Assembly (NCBI RefSeq): GCF_029227915.1
Contig: NC_079886.1
Location: 9,176,001-9,240,000, forward strand
DNA length: 64,000 nucleotides
DNA from: Hydractinia symbiolongicarpus
Lineage: Eukaryota > Cnidaria > Hydrozoa > Anthoathecata > Hydractiniidae
Reading direction: 5' to 3'
Shown here: positions 12,704-31,331 of the stretch, one piece after another
Layout: each line of letters starts with the position of its first letter
Numbering within the stretch: position 1 is the stretch's first letter
Program-made: the position numbers and the translations under genes
Notes under the pieces: generated by a model
What the model was told of the DNA's origin: nothing
Database searches by the model: none
The model's input: the letters and a program-made list of their open reading frames with translations, nothing else

Positions 12704-13499
12704 GATTTCTCAATGTAAATATCTTTAGTTAGAATCTTTAATAATAGCCGTATTCTGTCTGTTTGTTCGCAAGAAAAATGTCATGTTATATAATGGACAG
12801 GCAAACCCGTGGATTTATTCACAGCCTACTGACTAGTGTATATCAAACTTTCCATCTGTGAGCCGAAAATGGTAGCTGTTGGTAGCTATGGCCAAATTCC
12901 TATGAATTTTTTAATGGGCTAACGACTAGTATTTCAAAATATTTAGGATTTTGAGAAAATATCTTCTATTTTATTTCAATTTATTTTATTTTTTATTAGC
13001 TGCCTATATTATTTTTGTTTTAATATATAAATTAAACTAAAATTATTCTTTACATTTTTACACATATAACAGATATGCATCACTCTAAACAGTTTGAAAA
13101 CTTATATGAATAAATTCACAGGCTGTGCAGTGGAGTTTGTTCAAAAGGGAGTGAGTAGGGAGATTTGCTTCAAACCAAGCTTTCTAAATCACAACTTATT
13201 ATTTTAATACAAATTGAACTTAAGGCTGGTTTATGTAAAGAGAAATAACAAGTTTCTATTTTTTAATGGAAAGTGCGAGTTGAGATCCCATATTGGTGTT
13301 TTTGTATAATGGAATCAAAGTTTTATGTTAGTTTGAGGCTAATGCATGATTTTAAGTATGTCTGTGAATGGCATGCATCTAGTTACAGCAACTTGCATTT
13401 TTGATAAGCTGAATTTCCAATGCAATTTTTGCACAGATCAACATGAAATAATCAGTCTGGACATGTGATATAAAGTTTGTAAGTTACCTACAAGGAGAA
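12704..13499. other. Spacer between SWEET and aralar genes
   Basis: AT-rich, no gene seen. CACAGCCTACTGACTAGT-like text at about 12820-12838 recurs as CACAGGCCACTGACCAGT at about 13720, inside the first aralar intron, with similar flanks (GACAGGCAAACCCGTGGATTT). It also recurs in inverted form near 41513-41560 (TGGATAAATCCAATGG). This suggests a dispersed repeat family. Confidence 0.5.
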
Positions 13500-19623
<6,124 letters not shown>

Positions 19624-21024
19624 GAACATTCAAGAATTTATTTGACCGGAAGTTGTTTGTAGTTGTTGGTAACCGTGCGTTCGGTTTTTGAAAAAGATAA
19701 TGTATTTATTTATATTTCGTCGTACGTGATCACCGTGCGTGGTGACACGGACAGCATATACGCTAATACTGCGATATATTTTTAGTGGTTTTGATACTTT
19801 TTTGTACTGTGAGAATAGCAGCAAGGAGTTCGAAACGCGAAAAAAGTTTTTACTGCTTTGTTATTTAACATGCAAATTTCTTATGTGCTCACTGTCGTCA
19901 GTTACAAAAACAGAATTATTTATATCATAATTTTTATTTCTTTTTACAAAGCAAACACAAAAATGTAGAGAAGTTAACGTTATTTTCTTTCTCTGATATT
20001 CGAGTTCCCAGCATCCGTCATTTTGTCACTGTTGATTAACCTTATTCAGACTGGGGGCTTTTTTTAACCCCCCTCTCAATTTTTTGTAACAACAGGAAAT
20101 TTGGTGGCTTTTTATCACTTTAAGTTAGCTTCAGGATAGTCGAAAAAATTTCGGTGTGACGTCATGTCTGTTATGGTGACTCATCGGTTAACTTTTATTT
20201 TAATTTTCTTCATCTAAAACGTTTGAAACAGTGTCTTTAATTACAAAGTTTACTCTCGCCGTTTTGGCCTGTTTTCGGGTTCGAAAATGTATGATTTTAC
20301 CAAAAATAGGTCTACATGTTTGGGACTTTTCGGGATTCATTTTTACAAATTTTTCTTTGTTTGTGCTTCCGAACCTTTTTATGTTGTTAAAATAATAATA
20401 GTAAATATCCGTTTAAAAAAATTTTAAAAAATAGCTAAATACATTTGAAATTGTATAAAAAACATTCTCCTTACCAGAGCTCTTTGAGATAAACCTCGGT
20501 TAAGAGCCTCGCCTTAAGCCTCGCTTTCAAATATGCCTTGTTTGTACAGGGACGTTTTTTTTGTTGCGCATGTGCCCTGGGTGGTTTCCCGTTTTTTACA
20601 AAATCTGGCATTGCGAATTAAAAAGCATACTGGATATGGTGAAAGAAAAACAATTTTTTGTCAACTAAATACTGTTTTTAGACCAAAATTGGTCCGAAAA
20701 ATAAACAGGCTTTGTTTATCGTTAAAAGTTGGCATAGTAAATATACTAAAGTCAAAATATTGATTTTTCGTCACCTTAATTATGATTTGGGCCAAATTAT
20801 GATTCACTCATGCTTAATTATGATATCATGACGGTATTGGTATTTTTTTAACCAAAATTTAGATATAACATTTGCTTTTTTTTAGGTTATAGGTATATTT
20901 CGCCGTTATATAAATGTTACAGGTTAAAATATCTTGTAGTATATACAAAAATGGCAGGAGCAAAAAGGAAGGCACAAATTGCCTTATCACTAAGCCCCGT
21001 TGTTAAGCAAAAAGAAAGAGAGAG
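19624..21024. other. Intergenic region downstream of aralar; no gene recognised
   Basis: AT-rich. A short ORF starting MAGAKRKAQIALSLSPVVK at about 20951 stops after 25 codons at about 21028, beside the LINE fragment. It could be an exon or TE relic interrupted by that insertion. Nothing else is supported. Confidence 0.5.
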
Positions 21025-21727
21025 TTAAAATAATACTTAATATAATAAAGCAATATTCTAACTATCTATATTCCATAAAAAGATTAGTTGAATATACAAA
21101 GGTCTATGTGAGAGTGTTCATCTAAAAATATTTACAAATGTCTATAAGATCAGTCGTTAATATTTTTACATTTTTCTTGAAAATATTGAGAGTTGAGTTT
21201 GTTTTAATATCATCAGATAAAAATTTATTCCATAGGTATGTTCCCCTATGTCTAATTGAAAACGTGCAAGATTTTAATAAAATCTTTGGCACTTGATAAT
21301 TATTTTTTGAAAATCTAGTATGATATTTATGTTGTATTAAATTAAATTGGTTAGTAAACAATTTTGGTGTTATGTTTTGTTTCATCTTGTACATGAAAAG
21401 TAAAACTTGATGCATATTTAATTGATAAATGTTCAAAGCCCCAATTTGAAGAAATAAGTGTTGTGTTGGTGCATATCTGTCTAAACCAAAAATTATGCGA
21501 CAAGCAAGTTTTTGTTTATTATACAACTTTTTTAATTTATTTACATTGTTACTTGCCCAGGATATATTACAATACGTTAATAGCTGTGTAAAATATAGGT
21601 TCTTTAAGCAATGGAAAGTTAAGTATCGTTTGGCCTTATATAATATCCCTAAGTTTTTAGAGAATTTATTTTTAAGGGTTTGTATATGTTTATTCCATGT
21701 TATTGATTCGTCTAAAAGTACCAAATA
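21025..21727 (-). mobile_element. 5'-truncated non-LTR retrotransposon (CR1/Jockey-like RT C-terminus)
   Basis: The minus-strand ORF 21724-21122 (200 codons) is open at its 5' end and matches the post-catalytic C-terminal region of CR1/Jockey-group reverse transcriptases. It shows WNKHI near the start, LYNKQKLACRIIFG, LNIYQLNMHQVLLFMYK, HKYHTRFSKN and SIRHRGTYLWN. The palm-domain catalytic motif is absent because the copy is truncated at about 21727, as is typical of target-primed insertions. About 100 bp of 3' UTR follows on the minus strand; the exact 3' end and target duplication are unclear. The ORF is still open, suggesting a fairly young copy. Confidence 0.8.
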
Positions 21728-24054
21728 ACAAATACGTTGTTACACGCTGGAATCAATATTTTAAATACACATGTCCAAGCATTAAATGGGTTACTCAAGG
21801 AACATTTGAATGCGGTTGCACGGATGAGCAAGAAGGAATACAGTTTTAGCCCATGGTGTTGTATCCTGATGTCTTTAGCTATCTTATGTTTTATCCATCA
21901 GAACTAGGTAGTTTGGATTTAAATGACTAGAAAAACTCAAAGACATATAGCTATTAGAAATCTGGATGGCTTCAACCTCTCGCCTATCATGATTTAACGG
22001 GCAGTAATTTTTGTAGGCGGTGAAGAAATGGTGTAAAAGTGGTCTGGTATTGTCGGTGAAAAACATCCTTATGCATCAGAAATATATTGGGCTTTATTGT
22101 TGGGAACATCTTCCAAAACAAGGGATGACTTTTCCAGAGAATTACGAAATACTTCTCTCCTAGGTTTTTTAGTACCTTAAGGATAAAGTGTATCCAAAAA
22201 TTTTGCGGGAATTTAATTTCGCGGATCCAAATTTCGTAAAATTTTAAAAGTAAGAAATACAAATTTTATTAACTCTTAATATATTTTTTCCTTAACTATC
22301 CGCCATATCATCCTCTAAAATGGAAAATATATTTCCAACGTCATCCTCATAATTAGAATCACTATCCAGATTGTTTTCATGTATGTACATGTCTCTTTCA
22401 AGACTATAAAAGAAAACACAAATCAAGGAAAAACCAGCTCCACGATGTAAAGATATTAGAACCCTTTTTAATAGAAGCAATGTACGAAATGAAAATGAAG
22501 AAACCACCATTGTTATTAATTACACATTGTTAAACTAAAAGTAGTGTTTTCATTGTATCAACCTTACAAATTTTAGTCTCAAATCACAAATTTTAGTCTC
22601 AAAACACAAATTTTATACTTTAACATATATACCGTAAAGTTCCGAGTGTATTTCCAGTTCAAAATTCACATGGAATCACAAACATAGTTCATAATTGCGG
22701 GGTAGGTTTATTTACTGAATTTTACGGTATCTAAAATTAAAAAAAATAAAAATTAAAGAAAAAAAGGGAATTAATTTCGCGGATGAACGTCTCTGTTCGT
22801 TATTTCTAAAGACGCTTGGAAAGCAATACAAACTAAACGGTCGTTGACATGAACATTCTTCATGGTTTAAGAAGAACACAAGGAAGATTTTATCTGGCAC
22901 CCCTTCTTAGAACCCAGTTTCCTTCCCTAGCGCGGAATAATAATGGCACGCGTAATGTTAAATAGGTGTATAGTACGTTCATTATTATGACGACAGGGTG
23001 AGGAGTCATGTAATACAAAATGAAGAATGGAACGAGGCGTGATAGAATTGTGCACGTTGGTTTTCTAAAAAATATTTCTTCTGTTCTTTTTTGTCTGTTT
23101 TTAATTAATTATTTACCACGAGACCATATCGGGTAATTTTGACAAGCAGTTGATTATGATCGCTAGATTAATAACCACCTTTGTCCACAGGGATTTTTGC
23201 TTCTTTGATACGAGCTTATATCAAAAAGGCAAAAAACCCTAGGGATGAGGGTGCGATAATAACAACCAGGTCAACGCAAATAGGTGCTAAAATAGCGTCA
23301 GTGTTTTGTTATGACTGAGAGAAAAGGAGCAAGGTCAAGTCTCAAGTATGCACAAATAAACAAGCGTGATCGGTTATGAAAGAAGCGATCTTTAACAAGC
23401 AAGGAGGAGACAAGGGTCAAGAATGATGAGAAAAGTGAGAAAATGTCTAGATATAATATTTATATATAAAATTGTTTTATACAAAGAGTGAAAAATGCAA
23501 TAAATAAAGTTCAATCATAAAAAAGATATATTACAGTTAATTTTATACAGAAAAAAACACACAGAAAAACAACCCAGAAATATCATTGTCATGCTACAAT
23601 TATTGAGACTATTTGCTGCTGAATTTTATTTGGTATTCAAGGTTGAAACTGAACTTCGAAAATTTAATCGCGCTAACTTTAGCGAGAACAATTTCACGAA
23701 AATTAGTACTAGTAATTTGTTGCTTATTTAATTTCTTTAACAGGTGCCAAATATATCCAATCTAGAACTATCTCACAGTTGGACCGCCACGTTAGAAAAA
23801 AGATGAATTGAGCTACCCAACGGTGCCAAACACGAACCAATCTTGGTCTTATTCTGAGCCATAAAGCAAACTATTTTCTGGCTAAAAAGTAGTCTATAAA
23901 AACGTAAGGGTTAATCAACAGAAGCCTTTTACGGTTTTACTTTCAGCTGAGGAGTATCAAAATGTGTTGAATTTACCCATGGAAACACAAGTCTTAAAAA
24001 ATAATTTAAAATTTTTTAACTACAAAAAACAGCATATCGTAACAAAATGCAAAA
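21728..24054. other. Intergenic region between LINE relic and UNC45
   Basis: Just after the LINE breakpoint, the plus strand reads an open frame from about 21730 to a stop at 21849 (core TRWNQYFKYTCPSIKW, then FECGCTDEQEG). It looks protein-like but matches no family I know. TTTCGCGGAT-type words (about 22215, 22775) suggest further dispersed repeats. Minus-strand ORFs around 22292-22510 have no recognisable domain. No gene is called. Confidence 0.5.
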
Positions 24055-24060
24055 TTTATT
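24055..24060 (-). promoter_or_regulatory. AATAAA overlapping the UNC45 stop codon
   Basis: On the minus strand the last codons read CAA TAA A, so a canonical AATAAA spans the stop codon. If used, the 3' UTR would be only about 15-30 bases. A downstream signal cannot be excluded. Confidence 0.4.
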
Positions 24061-27000
24061 GACCAGGATTCTCTTGAATTATTTTCCATTTCTCCGCAGC
24101 ATTAAAACATCTGTTTAACTCATTGCTTAAGTTTTCTTGGGTTACTGTCGCTTTCAGCGCTAATAATACTTCAAAGAGTTCATCTTCAATCAACTTCGCA
24201 GCGATTTCTTTTTCACTCTCAAGCAGGTTTGCAACGATGAAAAGTCCTCGATGTCGAAGTTCCAGATTTTGTGATGTCAATAAAAATTTCAAAATTTCTA
24301 AATGCGATTTTATCTCGACTACCATTTTGCAAATTTCGGCATCAGAAGTTAAAATTGCAAGCGTACCTGCGGCGGCACGTGCTAATTCCGGCGGATCTTC
24401 CCCACAGTATAAAGTTATTAGCTTGACACGCTCCGTCGGGGATGTTTTGTCTTTGAAACGATTAAACGCTTGCTCGTTTAAAACCAAATTGCACATGCAT
24501 TCAGTTGCTGCTCTCCGTAAATCGTCATCTTCTTCAAACATCAACGCTTCGATCTCTTCAAAACCCTTCTCCTTCATAATTCTTCTGCGAACATCGTCAT
24601 TCATCGAAGCTAGGTTAGTCAAAGCCATTAAACCTTCAAAGCGTAACAATGGGTCTCGTCTGAAATGAAGCATTTTAACGAAGGGTCGCACAACTTCCAT
24701 GCAACGTTGACCAGTAAAAGCCAACCTAGGGTCATTTGTGATTGCAATTCTGGCTAAAGCTTGCGAAGCCAAGTCCTCTCCCTTTTCCGTACCGGACAGA
24801 GCAAAGGGAAGAAGAGTTTTCACACCACCTTGGGCGATTATTTTCCCACGCAGACTCACGTCAGTCGCAACGGCGGAGAATATCCGTGCTATCATTTCCT
24901 TGGTGTTATCACTTCGAACATTCTTGAAATTTACGAGGGCCGTTACGAGGCCATGCTCGATAAGTTTTGTGACACGTTTAGTAACAAAATCTTCAGCATC
25001 TTTCTCGTGAGCCTGGGGCAGAGGTTGTTTAGCAAATTTTGCAATTTCTTCGAGCTCTGGGTTCCTATCGGGTTTATCATAACTGTTCGTCAAATTAACA
25101 AGCGTATTACAGATGCCGTACATCACAGTCGTATCGTCGGATTTAGCAAGATCAAGTAATGTGTTCAGCGCGGCAGTGTCGTCGACTAAGAGTTCTTTGA
25201 CATCGGCGTCTAAGGTGAGATATGCTAGTCCCTCACACGCCCATTTTTTCAGCTCAAACTCTTTACTCGTGCTCATCAAAAACTTTCGACACGCTTGATA
25301 CAATTTTTCGGCTCCATCATCTACTAATATCTGATCGCGGACGCTACCAGAACCTTTCATGCACACCTTACACAGCGCCACCAAACCTCGCACACGTATG
25401 CTATGATCACTAGACTGGTATAACTTCTTTAAAATTTCCAAACCTAGTTCTGCGATGGAGTTGCATACTGTTTTGTCTGTGGCAGCAAGAGCCAATACTT
25501 CTCCAGCTAATCGCTTAGCTACGCTCTCCTCCCTGCAGGCCAACACCATGACCTTACTAATGTTATCATTCTTTGTAGCCAATGTTTGACCAGTTTCTCT
25601 CGATGAAAGAATTACTGTTGACAAAGCCACTAGGGCTTGAAGATTCACAGTAAAATTCTTAGAATCGATCAATGAGTTCACAACAGATTCAACCTGCTCC
25701 ACATATTTAACCTTCTCTTTCTCATGATACTGTATGTATTCGAAAATTAAAGATAACGCCACAGACACGTGAATGTAGGTTTTTTCGGTTACCGGCAGAG
25801 GAGCTGCTTCATTTATCATAGGAAAACAACTTAACGCTGCTAACTCCAACAGTTTCCGCACTCCTTTATTGACGATGATGAAATCTCCCACGCATTTATG
25901 ATAACCAATCGCTTTTATAAAAGCATCTACCACAGCATCTCTTCCTTCTGCGGGCAGTGCTTTATCGCTAAGCAAACTAACAAGAAGTTGCAGTAATGTC
26001 AAATACGAAGGAATCTTTTCCACGTCTGCCTTTACTTTATCCTGACTCTCCTTCACAAATACATACTTTCCTTCTTGCTCTGGTTTTAATTTATGCAGTT
26101 CCTTGAAGTGCTCAATCATTGCTTTTAAAATCACCGCCACAACGGAGAGTGTGTTTGTGGTGTGGTCAATGTTGCTTGGATACTCCAAGACAGCATGTTG
26201 AAGCTTACTGACTGGAAATATTTTCAACACGGCTAGTGACTGTTGCAAATTGTTCTCGCAAAACCCATGCAGAATTTTCATCAGACTAATTGAATTTTCA
26301 ACATCCCCACTGAGGAGAACAATTAGTTTCTCTAAGTAGCCCTCCTTAAATAACACGTGACGACCGCCGGATTGGTGAGAATAGATTACAAGATTTGACA
26401 GCGCCTGCCTTTTCCGTTCCGGGGTCTCTGTTTTGCTAGCCAGGGCTTCCATCATGTCGTTTATCATACCGCTGGTTGATTGTGTTTTCGATAGTTTTTC
26501 TTGTGCATTCAATCTGATTCGGCGAAAGGCTTCCTGAATAGCAGTGTTCTTTGGTTCCAACTGGATAAGTCTTTTGATGTCAATAAATGCTGGTTCCAGT
26601 TTTCCCAGGGCTTCGTTTGCCTGACATCTACATAAAAAACATTATAGGTATCAACTTTAACTAATCTACTGACTGGAAAAAATTGAATGGTTTTTACTAG
26701 CGTAAACAAAAATGTTTGACAAAGTTTGTTGATTCTTCAACCTGTTGGTGAAGAAGGACGATTTGTTTTTGAGATTAACAAATAAAGTCTCTCTAATGCC
26801 TGTGTCTAATTTAATCACCTATAACAATTCAAGAAAAGTTTCCCAATGTTAAACATATGCTTAAAAAACATTCCACGACCTGAGCGTAAATATGCTTATA
26901 AACGTCGCGCTTATTAAAGAAAAACTGAAAACATGCAGAGAATATTTTATTAATTGTTGCAATGTACTTTCCACGGACGCCGTATAGAAAAAATGTGTCA

Positions 27001-27716
27001 AATTACTTCTACAGACAATCATTAATCAGATTTTAAGACTATTATTGTTGTCAAGCTTTTTTCAGGGATGCCAAAATGAACATGCTTAAAAAATATTTAT
27101 GCCCCTACACATCCTCAAGCATAACACAACGAAGAGCTGTTAAACTATTGCAAAACAGACAGAATTTTACTTATTAAAACATTACATGTAAGTACAAGGG
27201 CACTGAGAGAACTGTAAAAAATTATAAAATTTCTTAATTATGAAGAGTCTGACTGACCATGTTTAAAAACCTAAAAAAATTCTGGAAATTTTAAAGGAAT
27301 TCCTGACAATTTCTGACAGAATGGACATCCTGTTTTAACTTTTGCTGCCAAAGCTTTATTTTTTGTCCTTGTTTACTCAATACGATCTTGCTTAAAATTC
27401 ATTTACTGCAAGTTTTAAGTGAGTCCTGTGAGGGAACCAGAAATTAAATTAAAAAACATTACCTTCTAAAAAGAGCTTTTACATCACTTCCATTCTGTTT
27501 CAATACTTTATCCACATCGTTGATAGCTTCATCATATTTCTTTAATTTCAAATAACATGCAGACCTGTTTTTATACAACGTGCTGATGTCATCTTTTTGT
27601 TTGCATGTTTCAAGAGCTGTAGAATAATTTCTAATCGCCTCTTCATACTTAGATAACTTAAATGCTTTGTTTCCTTCTTCTTTGTATTTCAGCCACTCAT
27701 TTTCATTATTTCCCAT
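24056..27716 (-). CDS. UNC45 myosin chaperone (TPR + UCS)
   Basis: Co-chaperone that folds myosin motor heads with Hsp90. Two exons: 27716-27463 and 26627-24056. They splice in phase (RR|CQANEALGK) to 941 residues, normal for metazoan UNC45. Residues about 5-115 form three TPR repeats (KEEGNKAFKLSKYEEAIRNY; LYKNRSACYLKLKKYDEAI) for Hsp90/Hsp70 tails. The rest is a helical armadillo-type central region and the C-terminal UCS domain (LTNLASMNDDVRRRI; RRAATECMCNLVLN). An almost intronless 2.57-kb second exon is unusual here, since neighbouring genes have many introns. An acceptor (TTATTTTAG) ends about 16 bases before the ATG. AATAAA overlaps the stop codon. NDPK lies 255 bp upstream on the same strand. 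Confidence 0.96.
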
Positions 27717-27967
27717 TTTAATTTATTTTTTCCTAAAATAAGCCAGTTTTACCATAAAAAATCAAAGGTACAATGGAAAATCAAGAATACTAGAAGTGTA
27801 GTAGACAGACAGAAGCTGCAACGGCAGACATGAGTTGTTTCATTACTTAACTTACTCTTTTGTGGATTTTTAAAGATAAATAAATCAGAAGTTAAATATA
27901 AACAAAACTATTAGACAAACGTCATTTATATATTTCGAATTGCAGTTATTTGTATTTACAAATAAAT

Positions 27968-27973
27968 TTTATT
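27968..27973 (-). promoter_or_regulatory. AATAAA overlapping the NDPK stop codon
   Basis: The minus strand reads GAA TAA TAAAATTT at the end of the ORF; AATAAA begins within the stop codon. Candidate polyadenylation signal for a very short 3' UTR. Confidence 0.4.
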
Positions 27974-28427
27974 ATTCATATGTTGCATTCTGAAGTGGAT
28001 GTGTCCAGTCAACCAATTCTTCCTTCTTAAACCAAAGATCGATCTCTTTTTGTGCAGATTCGACTGAGTCACTTCCATGTACAATATTTCGCCCCAAATC
28101 GATAGAATAATCTCCTCGGATTGAGCCAGGCTTCGATTTCAATGGGTCAGTTTCACCCATCATAGCTCGACCTTGCTTCACAACATCTTTACCTTCCCAG
28201 ACCATAGGGACAACAGGTCCGGAACCAATGTGTTTGATTAAAGAAGGAAAGAATTTTTTCTCGCTTAAGTCAGCATAGTGCTTCTTCAAGTGATCTTCGT
28301 CAGCTTTCATGAACTTCATGGCAACAAGCTTGTATCCTCTTTGTTCAAATCGCTTAGTTATCTTGGATACCAATCCCCTGGCAACGCCATCAGGTTTAAC
28401 CATAATGAAAGTACGTTCAGATGCCAT
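27972..28427 (-). CDS. Nucleoside diphosphate kinase (NME1/2-type)
   Basis: Transfers gamma-phosphate between NTPs and NDPs through a phosphohistidine. A single exon of 151 codons, the family's standard size, from [14 protein letters not shown] to the end. Key features: KPDGVARG with the catalytic-site lysine, the RGYKLVAMK strand, the Kpn loop region, and [10 protein letters not shown] with the active-site histidine. The ORF continues 30 codons further upstream, but the ATG before ASERT is chosen because it matches the family start and lies 26 bases after an acceptor-like TTTTCTTAG, so the 5' UTR is probably spliced. AATAAA overlaps the stop. The gene lies upstream of UNC45 on the same strand with a 255-bp gap. 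Confidence 0.97.
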   Translation of the reverse strand: MASERTFIMVKPDGVARGLVSKITKRFEQRGYKLVAMKFMKADEDHLKKHYADLSEKKFFPSLIKHIGSGPVVPMVWEGKDVVKQGRAMMGETDPLKSKPGSIRGDYSIDLGRNIVHGSDSVESAQKEIDLWFKKEELVDWTHPLQNATYE

Positions 28428-28512
28428 TATGATATTGTAAAGCACAGAGTATCTAAGAAAATAAGACAATATCTTTAGTTTGGTATATCTCAATATGTAA
28501 CAAAATTTGTGC

Positions 28513-29030
28513 CACAAAACAAAAACAGGAAAGTGAAGCAGCCTTTTGAAGTTTGTTTACCTGCAATAATAAAAAGATTAGTTTTTGAAAACTACAATAT
28601 TTTATTGTTGCAGCTAATTTTACGCACTAAGAAAAGAAAAAAAAGTGATTTGACTTTTTTTAATGTCTTTGTTGACAGAGATTTTTCAGTATAAAAACCG
28701 TAACTTTTAAATGTTTACTGTTTACAGTAAGAGGAAATTCCATAATAAACTTCACCATGCTGTCAATCACACCCAATCAAATTTTTAAAAACTGTCCTAC
28801 ATGCAACTTTGTTTTAAAAGCTGCCACAAATTTTTATGATTTCATGTAAGAAATTTATTACCAAACCTTGTAAAAAATTTTTAAATCGTCTACAACCATG
28901 CAAGTTTATGTTTTAGCCCTTGTTTAACAAAAAACAGGAAAACGAAGTAGCCTTTTTCCAGTTTGTTTATCTTTAGTGATAAAAGGATTATATAGTTTTT
29001 AAAAACTATTTTATTATTATTATTCTGAAT
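28513..29030. repeat. Direct repeat pair upstream of NDPK
   Basis: About 28513-28610 and 28925-29030 share AAAACAGGAAA, GAAG(C/T)AGCCTTTT, AGTTTGTTTA and AAAAACTA...TTTTATT in the same order and orientation. About 400 bp apart and moderately diverged: a local duplication or two copies of one element. Confidence 0.6.
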
Positions 29031-29044
29031 ATTTATACAGGATA

Positions 29045-29250
29045 TAGCCACTTCAATGTTGTGTCCTGTATGTTAAATATATGTACACATTAGGTATACA
29101 CCCGCATTGCCTACCAAACCCCCTCACATGGCATGCGTTGACCCGTAGCTGTGGTAAAGACACTTGTTTAATACGCCTGCGCTGCTGTGAACCGAACCAC
29201 GGACTTTGTGATTTCGAAGCAAACTCCATAACAACAAGGCCATACGTCAT
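29045..29250 (-). mobile_element. tRNA-derived SINE, copy 1
   Basis: On the minus strand a tRNA-like head has box B GTGGTTCGGTTCACAG and an anticodon-arm-like segment (TTCGAAATCACAAAG). A body follows (GGGTCAACGCATGCCATGTGAG ... GGCAATGC). It aligns across its length with the sequence at 50035-50215, which defines the family. Box A (TATGGCCTTGTTGTTATGG) is a weak match, so this copy is probably inactive. Confidence 0.65.
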
Positions 29251-30851
29251 TAGATCTATATTATATTAAACGTGTATCAAGTATCAACTTAAATGTGTAT
29301 CAATAAATATCAACTTCACAGACTATACACTGCCACAGACAGAAAGAAATTTAATTATTTTACATTTTTTGACATAACTTACTGTAACCACATTTGATTA
29401 TAGCTAAACTGATTATAAGCAATGACTCAAGCTGAAAATATGTAGATTGATTTATCTTAGGGGGCAAGTATATAACTATAAACTACATACAAATTCTCAT
29501 TTTTTTCATAATATTTAAGGCATTCGCACAAGCAAAAAACGTGTTTAGGCTGAGCAATTAACAACATGCCTAAATAGTTATTGTATGTGTAGGCTATTCT
29601 CTTGTGGCAAAATGAGAAGTAACGAAAATACCTACATATTTGTTTTTTATAATTAAAACATTTATACATGGCACGAAAAGAACATGGCATAAACAAATTT
29701 TGTCCCCAGAATCAATAATTACATTAACGGTTGACACCGTTATCAAACAAAAGTCAACTTGGTTTGTACATGTTATTAATTTGTGACGTATACAGCGTAT
29801 TCATCTTCTCAGAGTGATTTAAATTTATTGAGATTCGAGTTAAATTTGACATGCGAAAACAGGTAAAGAATAAATAAAGAATTTGAGACTGTTTTTGTTT
29901 TGCTTTGCTTTTACAAAATAATTTCCAGTACACTTCATTGTGCATAATCTTCTGAACTGAAAAGGCTTCATCAACACTGTCATGGGGGCAACTGTAATAC
30001 TACTTTGACCTTAAATACCTTGAGAAGTTCACAACTTGTTATCAATCATTAGATCTCCTTTAATAAACAAATTAATGCAAAAATACTATATATATATATA
30101 AAATACATATAGACTTTCTGATGACAGGTTTCCATGTTAGTGGTTCTTACTGCCTGCCTGTTATAACCTTATGTTAAAATTTGTCTTTGTCAATGTTAGA
30201 TTTGTCTGATAAAATAAATTTTTGTTTCAGAGAAAAATTTTCATCATATAAAATTTTCTGAAATACTTTCACTTTTGTTTTAAAATAAATTTCTTGGCAA
30301 GGGAAGTGGTAAGGCAAATGTCCACAAGGGATTATATGGAACCAAATCAAACATAAAATACTGACTGAAAACCCTGTTTCAGATCAATCACGGTATCCTG
30401 CACATATTTCCCACCAAATTTTACCCTTACAATATAGCCAAAATAATAGCTGATTGCCTATTTGCCTCCAGTATCCAAATATCGCTGTAGAAAATAAAAT
30501 ACATTTTAAGCCAGCAAAATCATTGGCAAAAATATGTTCTGTATTACTTTTGTTACCACTGAGCTAAAACAGGAAAATTTGCATGTCCTGATTTGTTTGC
30601 CACGCAAAGAAATAACAAAAATATTGGGTAAACACAACAAGGTTAAATATCTGCTTAAAAGCATAGTAAAATATTAACTTTATTTGGCTTACCTAACGAA
30701 ATGCGGCAGTGGAAAGAGAACGTGTGAATGCGCCCTGATGAATTTACGTCCTAACACCCTCCATCGTAGATATTTAAGGGCATACGAAACGGCTGCTGGT
30801 TTTCGATTTCAGTGACTTACACGAAAGTCGAGCTAGGGGCGGTGTGGAAAG

Positions 30852-30898
30852 CACGGCTGTTTCAGCTAGCGAGATTTCGGAAACTCAGACTGCGCATG
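30852..30898 (+). repeat. Left terminal inverted repeat of RAG1-like transposon (47 bp)
   Basis: CACGGCTGTTTCAG, then a 12-nt spacer (CTAGCGAGATTT), then the 21-bp block beginning CGGAAACT and ending GCGCATG. An A-run (AAAAAAAAA) follows at about 30901. Confidence 0.88.
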
Positions 30899-31331
30899 TC
30901 AAAAAAAAATTTAAAATAAGGACTGGGGCGAGTTGCGCTTAAAAGTAAACAAATTTTAGGGTAGCTAGCACCAGGTTTAATAGGCATTTTAATCACATAA
31001 ACCAACTTAAGGACTGGAAACTAAGTGGTTTAAATAAAATATAGTCCTATACCAATAAGATTAATTCAAATACAAAGCTATTCGCTTGTTGCCTAGCTAA
31101 AACAAAACAAAAACTTTCAACCTCCATTTTGAAGACTGTGGACACCATGCCAACTTAAAGCAAAATATTTTCAGATACGAAGTTATCCCACAGATAATTT
31201 TTATAAAAATCATTCCAAGATAGTTACGAGATACGAATAAAAAAAGAACTGTAGGTGTATCAGTACATTACGAATTGATATTGTATCAAACATTAGGTAC
31301 TTTTTTTTCAAAATTTTTGTTAAAGTTCAAG

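Larger units (their letters stand above)
28428..30851. other. NDPK upstream region with dispersed repeats
   Basis: Holds the NDPK promoter/5' UTR, a duplicated ~100-bp segment (about 28513-28610 and 28925-29030), a tRNA-derived SINE (29045-29250) and a short (TA)n tract near 30087. The last part (about 30700-30851) is the left flank of the RAG1-like transposon. No other coding sequence is recognised. Confidence 0.6.

Noticed and set aside
24123-25413. Plus-strand ORFs at 24123, 24738, 24761, 25113 and 25222
   Set aside because: Shadows of the UNC45 coding strand; none has recognisable domains.
31275-31331. Upstream extension of the transposase N-terminus
   Set aside because: The frame is open for 19 codons before ATG 31332, but that segment is hydrophobic/AT-rich, lacks a better ATG, and RAG1 similarity starts after 31332.
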